A stretch of DNA of 51,520 nucleotides, taken from assembly GCA_019359435.1 (NCBI GenBank), contig JAHHHI010000099.1, forward strand, positions 1 to 51,520. Reading direction: 5' to 3'. The position numbers and the translations under genes were made by a program. Of the stretch, positions 8,784 to 17,799 are shown one piece after another. Under the pieces are notes generated by a model. The model had not been told where the DNA came from. It ran no database searches and saw only the letters and a list, made by a program, of their open reading frames with translations. Numbering within the stretch: the first letter of the stretch is position 1; the number at the start of each line of letters is the position of its first letter. This DNA is from Kaiparowitsia implicata GSE-PSE-MK54-09C (GTDB taxonomy: Bacteria; Cyanobacteriota; Cyanobacteriia; Elainellales; Elainellaceae).

Positions 8784-9680
8784 CTACAAATCTGGCTGCG
8801 AATCTGGAGAGGCAGTCTTTAACGGTTCAATCGATAGCGTATAGGTTAAGTCGGACTGCGCGCCAACGCCCGTTTTGAGCTGCCCACTGAAGGGAGATGC
8901 GGCGCGAGAACTAGGCGCTGCAACCAGGGCAATGTAGCGATCGCCCACTGCCAATGCCTGAGTTGGGTCATAGCCCCGCCAGCCAGCCCCCGGCAAATAG
9001 ACTTCTACCCAAGCATGAAGATGCCGCTCATCCCAGTCGGGGTCGCCTTCTTGGTAGCCACTGACAAAACGAGCCGCTAGTCCCACCGCCCGACACACCT
9101 CCATAAATAGAATCGCAAAATCGCGACAAGAGCCGCTGCGTTCGGTCCAGGTTATGCCCGGGGGCAGCGGCTCCCCCGTGTCTCTCACCCCATACTTACA
9201 AGATGAGTGAATTAATTCATTTAGATTCCACAAAAAAGGAATGGGATTGCCATTAGCTTCAAGCCAGAGCTGCCGAGATAAGGTAACCGCCACCGGATCT
9301 AGCGAAGGAAAGTTGCCCGCAACCCCACCGAGATAGGGCTGCAGCTGCGCTGCCAACGCTGCGGGGTAGTCAAAGGGGAGTTGACTAGCCCAAGGGTCAA
9401 GCAAAAAGTCAAACGGGTTAGTGCGAAGCGTTTCAACAGTGGAACAAACCGTGATTTGTAGCGTATCTAGCGGCTGAGTGCCAAAATGCAGCTGAACGCG
9501 ATCGTTGCCGTCTAGGTCAATCAAATCGGTTAGACGCTCGGGTGGAGGATCAACCTCCAGAGAAAAGTGTTGCAGGGTTTGAGCTAGGTCGCAGCGGGGT
9601 CGTAACCCCAATACATGTGGCGCTAGCGTGACCGGGCGATCATAGATATACGTCAGATGATGGCGAATGGCATATTTCAT
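8784..9680 (-). CDS. transglutaminase-like protein of the ATP-grasp/alpha-E operon
   Basis: A 298-residue cysteine-protease-fold protein. It has the usual N-terminal beta domain of bacterial transglutaminase-like proteins (IRHHLTYIYDRPVTLAPHVL). The core carries the catalytic Cys in RSGSCRDFAILF, His in ERHLHAWVEVYLPG and Asp in WRGYDPTQ. The family may hydrolyse or form amide bonds; no substrate is proven. The ATG overlaps the stop of the upstream alpha-E gene (ATGA, 9677-9680), showing translational coupling. It is the last gene of a conserved trio thought to build or process an amide-linked product. Confidence 0.9.
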   Translation of the reverse strand: MKYAIRHHLTYIYDRPVTLAPHVLGLRPRCDLAQTLQHFSLEVDPPPERLTDLIDLDGNDRVQLHFGTQPLDTLQITVCSTVETLRTNPFDFLLDPWASQLPFDYPAALAAQLQPYLGGVAGNFPSLDPVAVTLSRQLWLEANGNPIPFLWNLNELIHSSCKYGVRDTGEPLPPGITWTERSGSCRDFAILFMEVCRAVGLAARFVSGYQEGDPDWDERHLHAWVEVYLPGAGWRGYDPTQALAVGDRYIALVAAPSSRAASPFSGQLKTGVGAQSDLTYTLSIEPLKTASPDSQPDL

Positions 9681-10627
9681 ACATGCACGGGCTCAAGCGT
9701 AAAAAAGGTTTCAAAAATTCGTTCGCCTACTGAGTTCAGAGATATCTCGGTTTGATCTAAAAACTCATGCAGCCCGATTTTCGTAATCTCTTCAATCGTG
9801 AGATAGTCTAACTCTGATCGCAGCTTGCCCAACTCGCGTTCTACCGGGTTTTGCCAAACGCCCTGACTGCCGCCCGTAATGCAGTGGAGCGATCGCTCTG
9901 TTTGCAACAAACAAAATTGAATTGACCGCGGAAACTCCCGCTCCAAAATCAAAAAAGATGCTACCTCCTGAGGTGAAATGCGATGCTGCCGTTTGCGATA
10001 CATCTCGTAGCCGCTTACCGATTTCAGCAGCGCAATCCATTGCAAATCGTCTAAGGGAGTCCCCACATCTCGCGGCGACGGCAGCAAAATGTAATACTTC
10101 ACATCCAAAATGCGAGCAGTTTTATCAGCCCGCTCAATCATCCGCCCCATCTCCCCAAAATGCCAGCCCTCATTGTGAGACATGGTGGCATTCATCACCC
10201 CTGCAAACAGGTGACTTGCCATCTTCACTTCATTAAAAAACGGCGAGTATTCAGAGATAGAGGTGACACTGGCATCTTTGACCATCATGTAAAAGTCATT
10301 AACCTGCTCCCACATTTCCGATGAGATGATCTCGCGCACGCTGCGAGCATTTTCGCGTGCTAGCTTTAGGCACGACAGAATAGAGTTGCGATAGCGGGTG
10401 TCAAACGTCAGAAACTGAATCACCGTCTCTACGTTGGCCTCACCATAGTGCTCTTTAAAGAAGCTCTGATCTCCACTGGTGTTAACCAAGGGTGACCATT
10501 GTTGATCGACACCTAAGGGAGAGTCCAACGACAGATTGAGATTGACATCAATGAATCGAGCAATGTTTTCCGCCCGCTCTACATAACGATTCAGCCAGAA
10601 GATAGATTCTGCAACGCGACTCAGCAT
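9677..10627 (-). CDS. alpha-E (DUF403) domain protein
   Basis: An all-helical 316-residue protein. The N-terminus MLSRVAESIFWLNRYVERAENIARF is diagnostic of the alpha-E family, and a second conserved helix block is FGEMGRMIERADKTARILDVKY. Its biochemical role is unknown; it is consistently encoded beside circularly permuted ATP-grasp ligases and transglutaminase-like proteins, as here. Its stop codon overlaps the start of the transglutaminase gene. It lies 210 bases after the ATP-grasp gene. The match is very strong although the function remains inferential. Confidence 0.92.
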   Translation of the reverse strand: MLSRVAESIFWLNRYVERAENIARFIDVNLNLSLDSPLGVDQQWSPLVNTSGDQSFFKEHYGEANVETVIQFLTFDTRYRNSILSCLKLARENARSVREIISSEMWEQVNDFYMMVKDASVTSISEYSPFFNEVKMASHLFAGVMNATMSHNEGWHFGEMGRMIERADKTARILDVKYYILLPSPRDVGTPLDDLQWIALLKSVSGYEMYRKRQHRISPQEVASFLILEREFPRSIQFCLLQTERSLHCITGGSQGVWQNPVERELGKLRSELDYLTIEEITKIGLHEFLDQTEISLNSVGERIFETFFTLEPVHV

Positions 10628-10815
10628 GGTTCTAGATCAAAGATAGGAAAGGGACAGGAAATAGTAACGATATCGATAGAGAGACAGGGCCAGATCAATT
10701 AGAAACAACCATCACGGCATATTCTGAGCAGAGCCTCAAACCAGGTTTTACGCGCATGCTTGACATATGGTGACGATTCTTGGAGAAGCGTGGCAGAACA
10801 GATGGATGGCTCTCA

Positions 10816-10837
10816 CTCCTATAACGCTCCTATAACG
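10816..10837. repeat. tandem 11-bp duplication
   Basis: Two perfect copies of CTCCTATAACG lie head to tail (10816-10826 and 10827-10837), directly after the ATP-grasp stop codon on the minus strand. Probably a small slippage duplication. Confidence 0.7.
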
Positions 10838-12307
10838 CTAGGATTGCGACTGCTGTTGTGAGGGCGATTGCGATGGATTCGCGATTACCCAGGTATCTTT
10901 ACCGCCACCGCCCTGGGACGAGTTCACCACTAGCGATCCTTTCCGCAGAGCCACCCGAGTAAACCCTCCCGGACTGACGTATATCTCTTTCCCATAGAGG
11001 ATATAGGGGCGCAAATCGACATGACAGCCTTCGAAGCGATCGCCCACCAGCGTAGGCACCCGCGACAGCGTCAGCGTTGGTTGCGCAATATAGTTGCGTG
11101 GCTGGGCGCTGATCTTTTCGGCAAAGGCAGCGCGCTCTTCCTCAGTGGCATGGGGGCCAATCAACATGCCATAGCCGCCCGACTCATTCGCGGCTTTCAC
11201 CACCAGCTCATCCAGGTGATCTAGCACATAGGCTTGATCCGCCGGTTCCCAGCAAAGATAGGTGGGCACATTGGGGATGATTTGCTCCTCATTCAAGTAA
11301 TACTCCACCATCTTGGGGACATAGGCGTATATGACCTTGTCGTCTGCGACTCCGGTGCCGGGGGCATTTGCCAGCGCCACCCGGCCTTGCCGATAGACCT
11401 CCATCAGGCCAGGCACCCCCAGCATGGAATCGGAACGAAACGCCTGCGGATCCAAAAAGTCATCATCAATCCGCCGATACACAACATCCACTCGCTGCAA
11501 GCCTTTTGTCGTCCGCATTTGCAGGTAACCATCCGCCACCACCAGATCGCGCCCTTCCACCAGCTCAATTCCCATTTGCTGTGCTAAAAACGAATGCTCA
11601 AAATAGGCAGAGTTATAGGTGCCAGGTGTCATCACCACTACCGTCGGGTCGGGCAGGCCCGAGGGGGCAAGGTTCAGCAGCGTTTCCAGGAGCTGACTGG
11701 GATAGTCATCTACTGGCATGATGGGGAGTTGATTAAACACCAGCGGAAAGGTGGTCTTCATCACTCGCCGGTTTTCGAGCACATAGGACACGCCAGAGGG
11801 GCAGCGCAAATTGTCTTCCAGGACATACCATTGCCCGTCGCGATCGCGCACCAGATCAGTTCCGGTGATATGGCACCAGATGCCATGAGGCGGTGAGAAG
11901 CCTTTGCAGGGTTCTAAAAATCCCTTTGAGGATTGGATGATTTCAGCGGGAATCACGCCATCCTTCAGAATGTTCTGGTCATTGTAAATGTCATCTAAAA
12001 ATAAATTAAGGGCTCGAATGCGCTGCTTCAACCCCCGCTCCAGCCACTCCCAATCGGGTGCTGAGACCACGCGGGGAATAATGTCGAATGGCAGAATGCG
12101 CTCGGTGCCCTGGTTATCGCTATAGACGTTGAATGTAGCCCCCAGCTTGAACAGTGCGCTCTGTGCGGCAGCCTGACGCTGTTGCAGCTCGTCAATACTG
12201 AGAGATTTGATTCGATTGATCAGCGGCGCGGCTTGGGAGCGCGGGGTGCCCACACCTTCAAATAATTCATCATAAAAGTCGCCAGGATCGTAAGTATCGA
12301 TTTGCAC
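10838..12307 (-). CDS. circularly permuted ATP-grasp protein (type 2)
   Basis: About 489 residues of the circularly permuted ATP-grasp family (DUF404/DUF407). Recognisable blocks include [15 protein letters not shown] at the N-terminus, [50 protein letters not shown] and [17 protein letters not shown]. These proteins are predicted to ligate amines to carboxylates at ATP cost; no product is known. I favour the GTG at 12307, which begins at the conserved QIDTYDP block. An ATG at 12361 is in frame but adds an unlike extension. It is the first gene of the trio with alpha-E and transglutaminase genes. Confidence 0.88.
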   Translation of the reverse strand: MQIDTYDPGDFYDELFEGVGTPRSQAAPLINRIKSLSIDELQQRQAAAQSALFKLGATFNVYSDNQGTERILPFDIIPRVVSAPDWEWLERGLKQRIRALNLFLDDIYNDQNILKDGVIPAEIIQSSKGFLEPCKGFSPPHGIWCHITGTDLVRDRDGQWYVLEDNLRCPSGVSYVLENRRVMKTTFPLVFNQLPIMPVDDYPSQLLETLLNLAPSGLPDPTVVVMTPGTYNSAYFEHSFLAQQMGIELVEGRDLVVADGYLQMRTTKGLQRVDVVYRRIDDDFLDPQAFRSDSMLGVPGLMEVYRQGRVALANAPGTGVADDKVIYAYVPKMVEYYLNEEQIIPNVPTYLCWEPADQAYVLDHLDELVVKAANESGGYGMLIGPHATEEERAAFAEKISAQPRNYIAQPTLTLSRVPTLVGDRFEGCHVDLRPYILYGKEIYVSPGGFTRVALRKGSLVVNSSQGGGGKDTWVIANPSQSPSQQQSQS

Positions 12308-12361
12308 GGTTCTCGGATGCAGGATGGAGTGGACAAGGGAGTGGAACAAGCAAAGCCGCAA

Positions 12362-12891
12362 CAGAGCGATGCACTCCTAAACACGGCTAGGCTCAAGTTC
12401 CCCCTTACACTACCGGAAAAGGGGAGGGGTCTATCAGTGATGAAAGATACCAGATGGAGTTGAACTCGCCCCATTCAGCCGGGAACCAATCTGTAATCAA
12501 TCTTCAGGAATAGGGCCGAGCGCATGACATTTTGTAAAAGAATTTGAATGGGGTTGTGGCTGAGATTTGTGTGAAAGTTTGAAGAAACGCTGCTGGTTGT
12601 TACGACGCAGGTGGGATGTCTAATAACGCCAACTGTTGCAGCAACAAGGGTTTCGGCTGTTCCAGTAGAAAATGGGCGATCGCCCCTGCATTAAATCTTC
12701 TTGCAACATCTCGAGTGTTCCTGCAAAGTGCGCTTGAATGAAGGCGTGCAAGGGAGAAACACGATGAAACGGCATACCCTCCGCACACGGCGCCAATGTA
12801 ACGAAGCTTAACGAGCCTAGTGTTTAACACTCGGCACAGGGCCTCCAGAACTATCGCTGTAATTCATTGCTGCATTAAGGACAGTGGAACC
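12362..12891. other. intergenic region upstream of the ATP-grasp operon
   Basis: Holds the presumed operon promoter (minus strand) and the leader of the plus-strand gene at 12892. A minus-strand open frame at 12600-12830 has no domain and poor context. No RNA gene or family repeat is visible. Confidence 0.4.
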
Positions 12892-13191
12892 ATGAACTGG
12901 TTTGGGCAACTCACAAAACTCATCTTGGATTATTACCGGGAAGACGCGGCACAGTGGCAACAGCTTCAAGAACTGCGCCGATGTCGGGTGTCGCGGCGGT
13001 GGGGCACCCTGCGAATTGACTGCCGCGATCGCCCAACCGCAGAACAACTGGCCGCCGCCGGATTGTTGTTGCGAGAGCCTGTTGCAGCGCTCAGGTTAGC
13101 GCACCATATCAATATTTTGGTGCGGGGTAGATTGATCGCGTCAGTGCCGGTAGATGGCGTCAAGCAGCCCAGTTGGGAGATTCATCAATAG
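12892..13191 (+). CDS. conserved-looking small hypothetical protein
   Basis: A 99-residue protein starting MNWFGQLTKLILDYYREDA. It is polar, with an amphipathic N-terminal helix, a basic middle (LRRCRVSRRWGTLRIDCRDR) and a C-terminal part with beta character (INILVRGRLIASVPV). No family is recognised. The start at 12892 is preceded by GTGGAACC and an AAGGA a little further upstream; the frame is open back to 12820 without a better start. A GATCGC site encodes part of it, suggesting native codon use. It stands alone. Confidence 0.5.
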   Translation: MNWFGQLTKLILDYYREDAAQWQQLQELRRCRVSRRWGTLRIDCRDRPTAEQLAAAGLLLREPVAALRLAHHINILVRGRLIASVPVDGVKQPSWEIHQ

Positions 13192-13655
13192 CGTGCTCAT
13201 CTCCTTACGGTTTGACGTAGGTTTCTCAGGAGGTGTGAAGCTTGATCCTCAGATGCGCCTCATCACAGGGGCAACGTTGCTTAACGCCATTGATGCCTGC
13301 GCTCAGCACCTCTTGCACCAGCCTGCAACATGGAGCAACGTCCATTGCAGAGGGGCAACAGCGCGTGAAATCTCTACAGAGTCAGACTCTCACGACCCCT
13401 CCAACGTTTTATCGCAGGAATACCTGACATAAAAAGCACCCTATGGCGTCATAGAGTGCACGATTGAGAGAGCTATATCGAGAACAGGTTGAACTTGTTT
13501 AGACAATGATTGCGCAGAGTGGAAACGCACTCTGCGCAATCATTGTCTAGATACTATTACCAAGAAAACACTGGGAAAATCCTTAGAACTCTTGTAGTGC
13601 TTTGATGAAGCAAGTGATCGTAGCGAATTAGCTAAGTTAGATTAAGGGCGATCGC
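13192..13655. other. intergenic region with one perfect hairpin
   Basis: No gene is recognised in this 464-base gap. It holds the long perfect inverted repeat at 13501-13548 and, further right, the 3' flank of the DoxX-family gene. Confidence 0.5.
13501..13548. terminator. long perfect hairpin, likely terminator of the DoxX gene
   Basis: A 21-bp perfect stem (13501-13521 with 13528-13548) has a GAAACG loop. It lies between two converging genes, about 110 bases past the DoxX stop on the minus strand. There is no strong T tract on either side (AAACAAG on the minus strand), so it may block transcription or protect 3' ends rather than act as a classical intrinsic terminator. Confidence 0.45.
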
Positions 13656-14177
13656 TCAAGCAGCCTTCGACAGTTCAGCTTGCTTCTCAACTGGGGCTTT
13701 AGACTCGCCAGGTAGCGCTGCGCTCAACCAACCTGCCAGCAAAGAGTCCACAGAGAACAAACCGGCACCATTTGCTAAGAAGAACAGGAACACGGTCGCG
13801 TAGAGCGCCGATAGCTCCAGATAAGGAATGCTAAAACCGGCAACCTTAACATGGTGGTAGATCGCAACCAGCATTGTGAAACAGAGTCCCAACGCTGCAG
13901 GCCGCGTCAAAAAGCCGAGCGCCAACAGCGGAGCGGCAATCAACTCCGTATAGCCCGCCACGTAGCTAAAGAAGATGGGGAATGGTAGACCAATCACCTT
14001 CACATAGGCCTCAGCAAAGCTTTCGATGTTCCCAAGTTTGTCCAAACCGTTGTGAACCATAACAACGCCAGCTACCACGCGCAGAACCGTCCAGGCAATC
14101 TGAGAGGGGTAGTTGGGCACGAAATTCGGTCTGAGTGCAGTTAAGGCAAGAGACGAGAGTCGCTGTTTGAGGGTCAT
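13656..14177 (-). CDS. DoxX family membrane protein
   Basis: A 173-residue membrane protein from the ATG at 14177 (MTLKQRLSSLALTALRPNF). Four hydrophobic helices with the DoxX features are seen: VLRVVAGVVMVHNGLDKLGN near the first helix, YVAGYTELIAAPLLALGFLTRPAA, a His pair in LVAIYHHVK, and ALYATVFLFFLANGAGLFSVD. DoxX-type proteins are linked to redox or thiol stress in other bacteria, but the cyanobacterial role is unknown. An in-frame ATG at 14255 would add an unlike 26-residue extension. It is monocistronic and followed by a long hairpin. Confidence 0.85.
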   Translation of the reverse strand: MTLKQRLSSLALTALRPNFVPNYPSQIAWTVLRVVAGVVMVHNGLDKLGNIESFAEAYVKVIGLPFPIFFSYVAGYTELIAAPLLALGFLTRPAALGLCFTMLVAIYHHVKVAGFSIPYLELSALYATVFLFFLANGAGLFSVDSLLAGWLSAALPGESKAPVEKQAELSKAA

Positions 14178-14640
14178 GGCGGTGTAGTTATGAAGGAGTG
14201 CATCAATATGTAAACTAATATAACAAAAATTTAGGGGTTTCCCCTGATTTTGCAATGCTTTTGGCGCGGTTGACTCAGATTTTCCTAGGGTTTATGAGAG
14301 GCTACGGGATGCAGCCGGAAGCTTAGACAGCATAATTTATGGCTAAAACTCTTGCTGCCAAATGATTTTAAGGCCGAAGCGATGGAAGTTTCTAGGGCTA
14401 GCCTACTCTTTAGGGTTGCTCATAATTATGTTTTTGATGTTAGGTGCGCGTTAGTTCTCTCTGGCTGAATCGTTCAACCCATGAAGGGCATGGCCGTTGG
14501 CATCGCGGTTGGAACCCTCAACGGCCCGTAAGCAATTGCGCTGGACAAGGCTAAACCAAGGTAACGATAGAAGCTAGAACTGGGCTAAGATTGGGCGTGG
14601 CTGATAGGGCAGATTTGTAGTTTTTGGTTTAGAGTGCGCG
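14178..14640. other. intergenic region between DoxX and the glycosidase-like gene
   Basis: The divergent promoters of both neighbours should lie here. A 30-codon plus-strand frame (14362-14454) encodes a basic start and one hydrophobic helix. An 8-bp inverted repeat GGCCGTTG is at 14492-14499 with 14519-14526. Nothing else is visible. Confidence 0.4.
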
Positions 14641-15645
14641 ATGCCAAGATGCAACTGGCAACTGTGTGGGCGATCGCTCGCCTTGCTGAGCAGCGTTAGT
14701 TTGCTGGCGATAAGCTCTTATATGCATCGGCAGCCGGGACGCGAAGCGCCAGCCCTGGCTATGCCAACTGAGGCAACCTCTTCTGTAACAGATAGCGCTG
14801 TAACAGATAGGAATGGGGCGATCGCCCCGGTTCTAGACTCTGCATCCATTACCTATCAAATGCATGTGTTTGAGCACTACACCGTGCATGTGGCGCACAT
14901 TCCGATCAGCCAAGGGTGGGCGATTGTGCCCGCTGTATCAGAGTCTTTACAACCGCTGCCCCAGTTTGTGCAGGCCGAAGTAGGGTCAACTATGCAGCCT
15001 GTCGCAGCAATCAATGCCGGATTTTTCGACCCGCAAAATCAGCTCACCACGTCTCATATCGTGGTGGGCGGAGAATCGGTGGCTGATCCACAAGACAATG
15101 AGCGGCTGATGCAAAACCCCGATCTCACCGTTCACCTGCCGCAGATTTTGAATCGCTCAGAATTTCGTCGCTATCGCTGCCCGACGGGCGATCGCTACGC
15201 CATTGCTCAGCATTTAGAACTCGCTCCGCCCGATTGCGTTCTAATCGATGCTGTGGGTGCAGGGCCGCGCATCTTACCGGATCTGGCGCTTGCCGCTGAA
15301 GCTTTTTTAACGGTGGATGAGGGGGGCACCATGCGGGATGCTCTGGGCAGCAGTGGGCGGAATGCGCGCAGTGCGATCGCCCTATTGCCCAATGGCGATG
15401 TGTTGCTGGCAATGGCAGCACAGCAGTCAGAAGCACCCACTCAGTCAGGAATTTCTTTAGAAGAAATGGCGACGTTTCTGGCCTCTTTAGGGGCTGCCGA
15501 CGCACTCAATCTGGATGGCGGTAGTTCTGCTGGGCTGTGGATTGAGGGACAAGCCATCTATGGACGAGTCAATGGAGCAGGCGATCGCATCGAACGGCCA
15601 ATTAAATCTGTTCTATTAGTAGTACCAGCAGAGTTGGAGCATTGA
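14641..15645 (+). CDS. secreted phosphodiester glycosidase (NAGPA-like) family protein
   Basis: A 334-residue exported protein. A hydrophobic stretch near residues 11-26 (RSLALLSSVSLLAISS) acts as signal or anchor. The NAGPA/DUF2233 core shows VAAINAGFFDP, the central GNARSAIALLPNG-like block (SSGRNARSAIALL) and the hallmark ALNLDGGSSAGLWIEG. Related domains cleave phosphodiester-linked sugars, but bacterial substrates, probably envelope glycans, are mostly unknown. ATG at 14641 was taken because it precedes the signal peptide directly. It is a single gene, followed by a damaged copy of the dispersed repeat. Confidence 0.85.
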   Translation: MPRCNWQLCGRSLALLSSVSLLAISSYMHRQPGREAPALAMPTEATSSVTDSAVTDRNGAIAPVLDSASITYQMHVFEHYTVHVAHIPISQGWAIVPAVSESLQPLPQFVQAEVGSTMQPVAAINAGFFDPQNQLTTSHIVVGGESVADPQDNERLMQNPDLTVHLPQILNRSEFRRYRCPTGDRYAIAQHLELAPPDCVLIDAVGAGPRILPDLALAAEAFLTVDEGGTMRDALGSSGRNARSAIALLPNGDVLLAMAAQQSEAPTQSGISLEEMATFLASLGAADALNLDGGSSAGLWIEGQAIYGRVNGAGDRIERPIKSVLLVVPAELEH

Positions 15646-16083
15646 TAGGGCAAGAACTCCACGCACCTCAAAGCAATATTTGTTGGGCAAATGCGTTCGG
15701 CAAATGCCTAAAACCGTGCTGTTTCTGCTCCACGCTGCAGAGCTGAAACAACGCGCTCGCACCCACGTTTTGTTAGCTGACAGAGCATGACCAGACGCCC
15801 CAAGTCCCTTGCAAACCTGAATTCGACAAGAACCAAAGCTTGAAAGCCTTTCAGAATAAAGAGTCTGGAAGTTGAAGTTTTGGCCTCCTGTCAACAATAG
15901 CTGCTTGTTGAGAAAACTATTCAACTCTCAATCGCGAGCCCTATTGACATAAGGTCGATTGGGTAACGATTCCTAAAACCCTTGTCCTGTAGAAGATTCA
16001 GCGATTAAACTCTATCGAGCTTAAGTCATAGAAGAACTCCTCTGGGTTATCTTTACAGAAAGGTATGGAGTCTGACGCTACTT
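15646..16083. other. convergent intergenic region with repeat copy D
   Basis: Lies between two converging genes and holds copy D of the dispersed repeat (15694-15770). No gene is recognised in the remainder. Confidence 0.5.
15694..15770 (+). repeat. dispersed two-hairpin repeat, internally deleted copy D
   Basis: Shares the family entry TTCGGCAAATGCCTAAAACC and GTGCTG, and the exit GAGCTGAAACAACGCGCTCGC, but lacks the segment between the first loop and the second stem. It looks like an internally deleted member in the gap between the glycosidase-like and NERD genes. Confidence 0.6.
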
Positions 16084-16875
16084 TTAATCTTTGGCGTTCA
16101 CTCGAATGTAGCGAGACAAATGATACGCCACCAGCTTTACATCCTCTGCCGGAATGCGCCGGGGTTCGTTTTCTAGAAATGTTGGCAGCGCCTTGGGGTT
16201 GAGCACCCACACTGGGGATGTCTTAGCCCCAGCTGTTTTTTCAATAAACCAGCCGGGGAAAACCACCACGGGCTTCACTGGGAGATCTCGGCCTGTGGTT
16301 TCTTGGAGCAAATCGTGGAGCCATTTAGCCTGGGCTTTGGCCTGCTGAAGGGCGTCCTTTTGTAGGGGTTTGCCATAAAAGGTAATTTGCTCGCCGTCAA
16401 ATACCAGGGTGGATTGTCCCGATGAGGGCTTGCTGTAGGTTTTGGTTTCGACGGTGAAGATGCCGCGATCGCTCACAATCACATGGTCGATATTGAAGTT
16501 TTTACCGATCACATCGTGGTAAACCCGGTGCCCCTGCTCCCGCAGATCCGATAGGTATTGCCCAACAGCTTTTTCGCCATCCCGCGCCATTTTGAGCCGT
16601 CGAATCGTCTTTCTAGTACCGTAGAGCTGAAATACTGCATATCCCGCCATGATCAGGCAAGGCACTGTAGCCAGAATTGGGTGAGGGTTATAGTCCGTTA
16701 GCCAGCGAAACCACTCATAGGCCGGCCAAAATAATCCCAATAAGAGAAGGATGACCCAAGTAGGGGTGTCCTCATCGAGGATACGACTAATCTCTTCGTC
16801 GAGGGACTGACCTGGGTTGCGGAGGGGATTGTCGGTAAGGGGGGAAATTCTGGCAGGTGGACGTTTATTGAACAT
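16084..16875 (-). CDS. membrane-anchored NERD-domain protein
   Basis: A 263-residue protein. Two hydrophobic segments (about 39-58, WVILLLLGLFWPAYEWF, and 66-84, PILATVPCLIMAGYAVF) precede a NERD (nuclease-related) domain. The domain shows GEKAVGQYLSDL, then NIDHVIVSDRGIFTVETKTYS, the Asp-Glu-Thr-Lys pattern shared with restriction-like nucleases. Nuclease activity has rarely been shown for NERD proteins; DNA processing at the membrane is an inference. The gene is divergent from the small gene at 17274, with a CRP-like site between them. Confidence 0.85.
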   Translation of the reverse strand: MFNKRPPARISPLTDNPLRNPGQSLDEEISRILDEDTPTWVILLLLGLFWPAYEWFRWLTDYNPHPILATVPCLIMAGYAVFQLYGTRKTIRRLKMARDGEKAVGQYLSDLREQGHRVYHDVIGKNFNIDHVIVSDRGIFTVETKTYSKPSSGQSTLVFDGEQITFYGKPLQKDALQQAKAQAKWLHDLLQETTGRDLPVKPVVVFPGWFIEKTAGAKTSPVWVLNPKALPTFLENEPRRIPAEDVKLVAYHLSRYIRVNAKD

Positions 16876-17273
16876 GTGCCGGGAAGTAGGGGACAGGATC
16901 TACCGCTAGGGTGCCCGGGAAGGCGATCGTACCCCTACAATCGTTGAATCTATTTGTACAGATGTGGCAACCGTCAAAGTAAGTGCCGTAAGATTTTCTT
17001 GTTTTCTTGATCTATTTAGGGAGTGGTCTTACGGTTCTACGTTTTCTGCGATCGCCCTTTTACGGAGCAGTATCATAATCCTGTGATCTGTGTCACAGAA
17101 GCGCTTGAATTGTGTCACTACCTGTGTCTATTTCCATCACACACTTTCATCAGATAAATCACGCGCGAAGCCTGGATTCAATCACCCAGAAAATCTAGCA
17201 GACAGGGGATTATGAGAATAACGAATGCGTCGTTGAAACGCGAGTTCCTGAAATCGTTTTTCCCTCCTCAGCC
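16876..17273. other. divergent intergenic region with CRP-like operator
   Basis: A 398-base gap between divergent genes. It contains the perfect TGTGA-N6-TCACA palindrome at 17082-17097 and a second TGTGTCACT half-like motif just downstream. Promoters for both neighbours are expected here. Confidence 0.55.
17082..17097. promoter_or_regulatory. CRP/SYCRP1-type operator
   Basis: The sequence TGTGATCTGTGTCACA is a perfect match to the CRP-family half-sites TGTGA and TCACA with a 6-base spacer. Cyanobacterial cAMP receptor proteins (SYCRP1) recognise this pattern. It lies 177 bases before the start at 17274 and 207 bases before the NERD gene start, so either gene could be the target. Confidence 0.6.
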
Positions 17274-17495
17274 ATGATGCCAATGCAGCTCAACTTAATT
17301 CCTGGGGCGATCGCTGAACTGTTTGCTCACGCTAGCTACACTGGGGAGCTGACTCTAGCCGACCGCTATGCTCTGATGGCCGCTATCTTGACAGACTGTT
17401 TATCAGACGACGAACGTCGCGCTGTTGACCGGCTGTTGCGGGCGGTGTGTCGCGGGCAATTGCGTGCAGTGGATACGCTATCGACAGTCTTGTAG
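17274..17495 (+). CDS. small conserved cyanobacterial-type protein, unknown function
   Basis: A 73-residue helical protein. The core reads ITPG-like start (LIPGAIAELFAHAS), then LTLADRYALMAAILTDCLSDDE and RRAVDRLLRAVCRGQL. This pattern is familiar from small cyanobacterial hypotheticals, but no function is known to me. The start could be either of the first ATGs (17274, 17277) or 17283; none has a strong ribosome site. It is followed by a strong terminator-like hairpin (17572-17616) and preceded by a CRP-like site, which suggests an independently regulated unit. Confidence 0.7.
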   Translation: MMPMQLNLIPGAIAELFAHASYTGELTLADRYALMAAILTDCLSDDERRAVDRLLRAVCRGQLRAVDTLSTVL

Positions 17496-17799
17496 GGCGA
17501 CGCGCTTGAGTTGATCTCAAAATGCAGACCCTAATTGATCCACATATAAACCACATATAAACCACATGCAAAAAAGATATGGGGCATTGTGTAACATGCA
17601 ATGCCCCATATCTTTTATCGCTACATAGCTACTCGTGTGGGTCGCCACAATCCTCTATCAGCAGGTAGTACTAAATTAGCGACCATTTAGTGCGACCGAG
17701 AAAGCCCCATGTCGAAAGTGAATTGGAGGACGGTGCGATCGCCGGCTGCTTCCTACATGCCGTTATAAAAGTTGTTCTGACCTTTGCCTTGCCCAACGC
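17496..17799. other. convergent intergenic region with terminator
   Basis: Contains the terminator hairpin at 17572-17616 and short direct repeats of CCACATATAAA before it (about 17540-17560). It separates converging genes; no further gene is visible. Confidence 0.5.
17572..17616. terminator. bidirectional intrinsic terminator
   Basis: A perfect 18-bp stem (AAAAGATATGGGGCATTG, 17572-17589, with 17599-17616) has a 9-base loop. Its arms end in A4/T4, giving a short T tract on both strands, suited to ending the converging genes at 17274 (plus) and 17800 (minus). Confidence 0.75.

Noticed and set aside
12600-12830. 76-codon minus-strand frame
   Set aside because: No recognisable family, no ribosome site and no partner gene.
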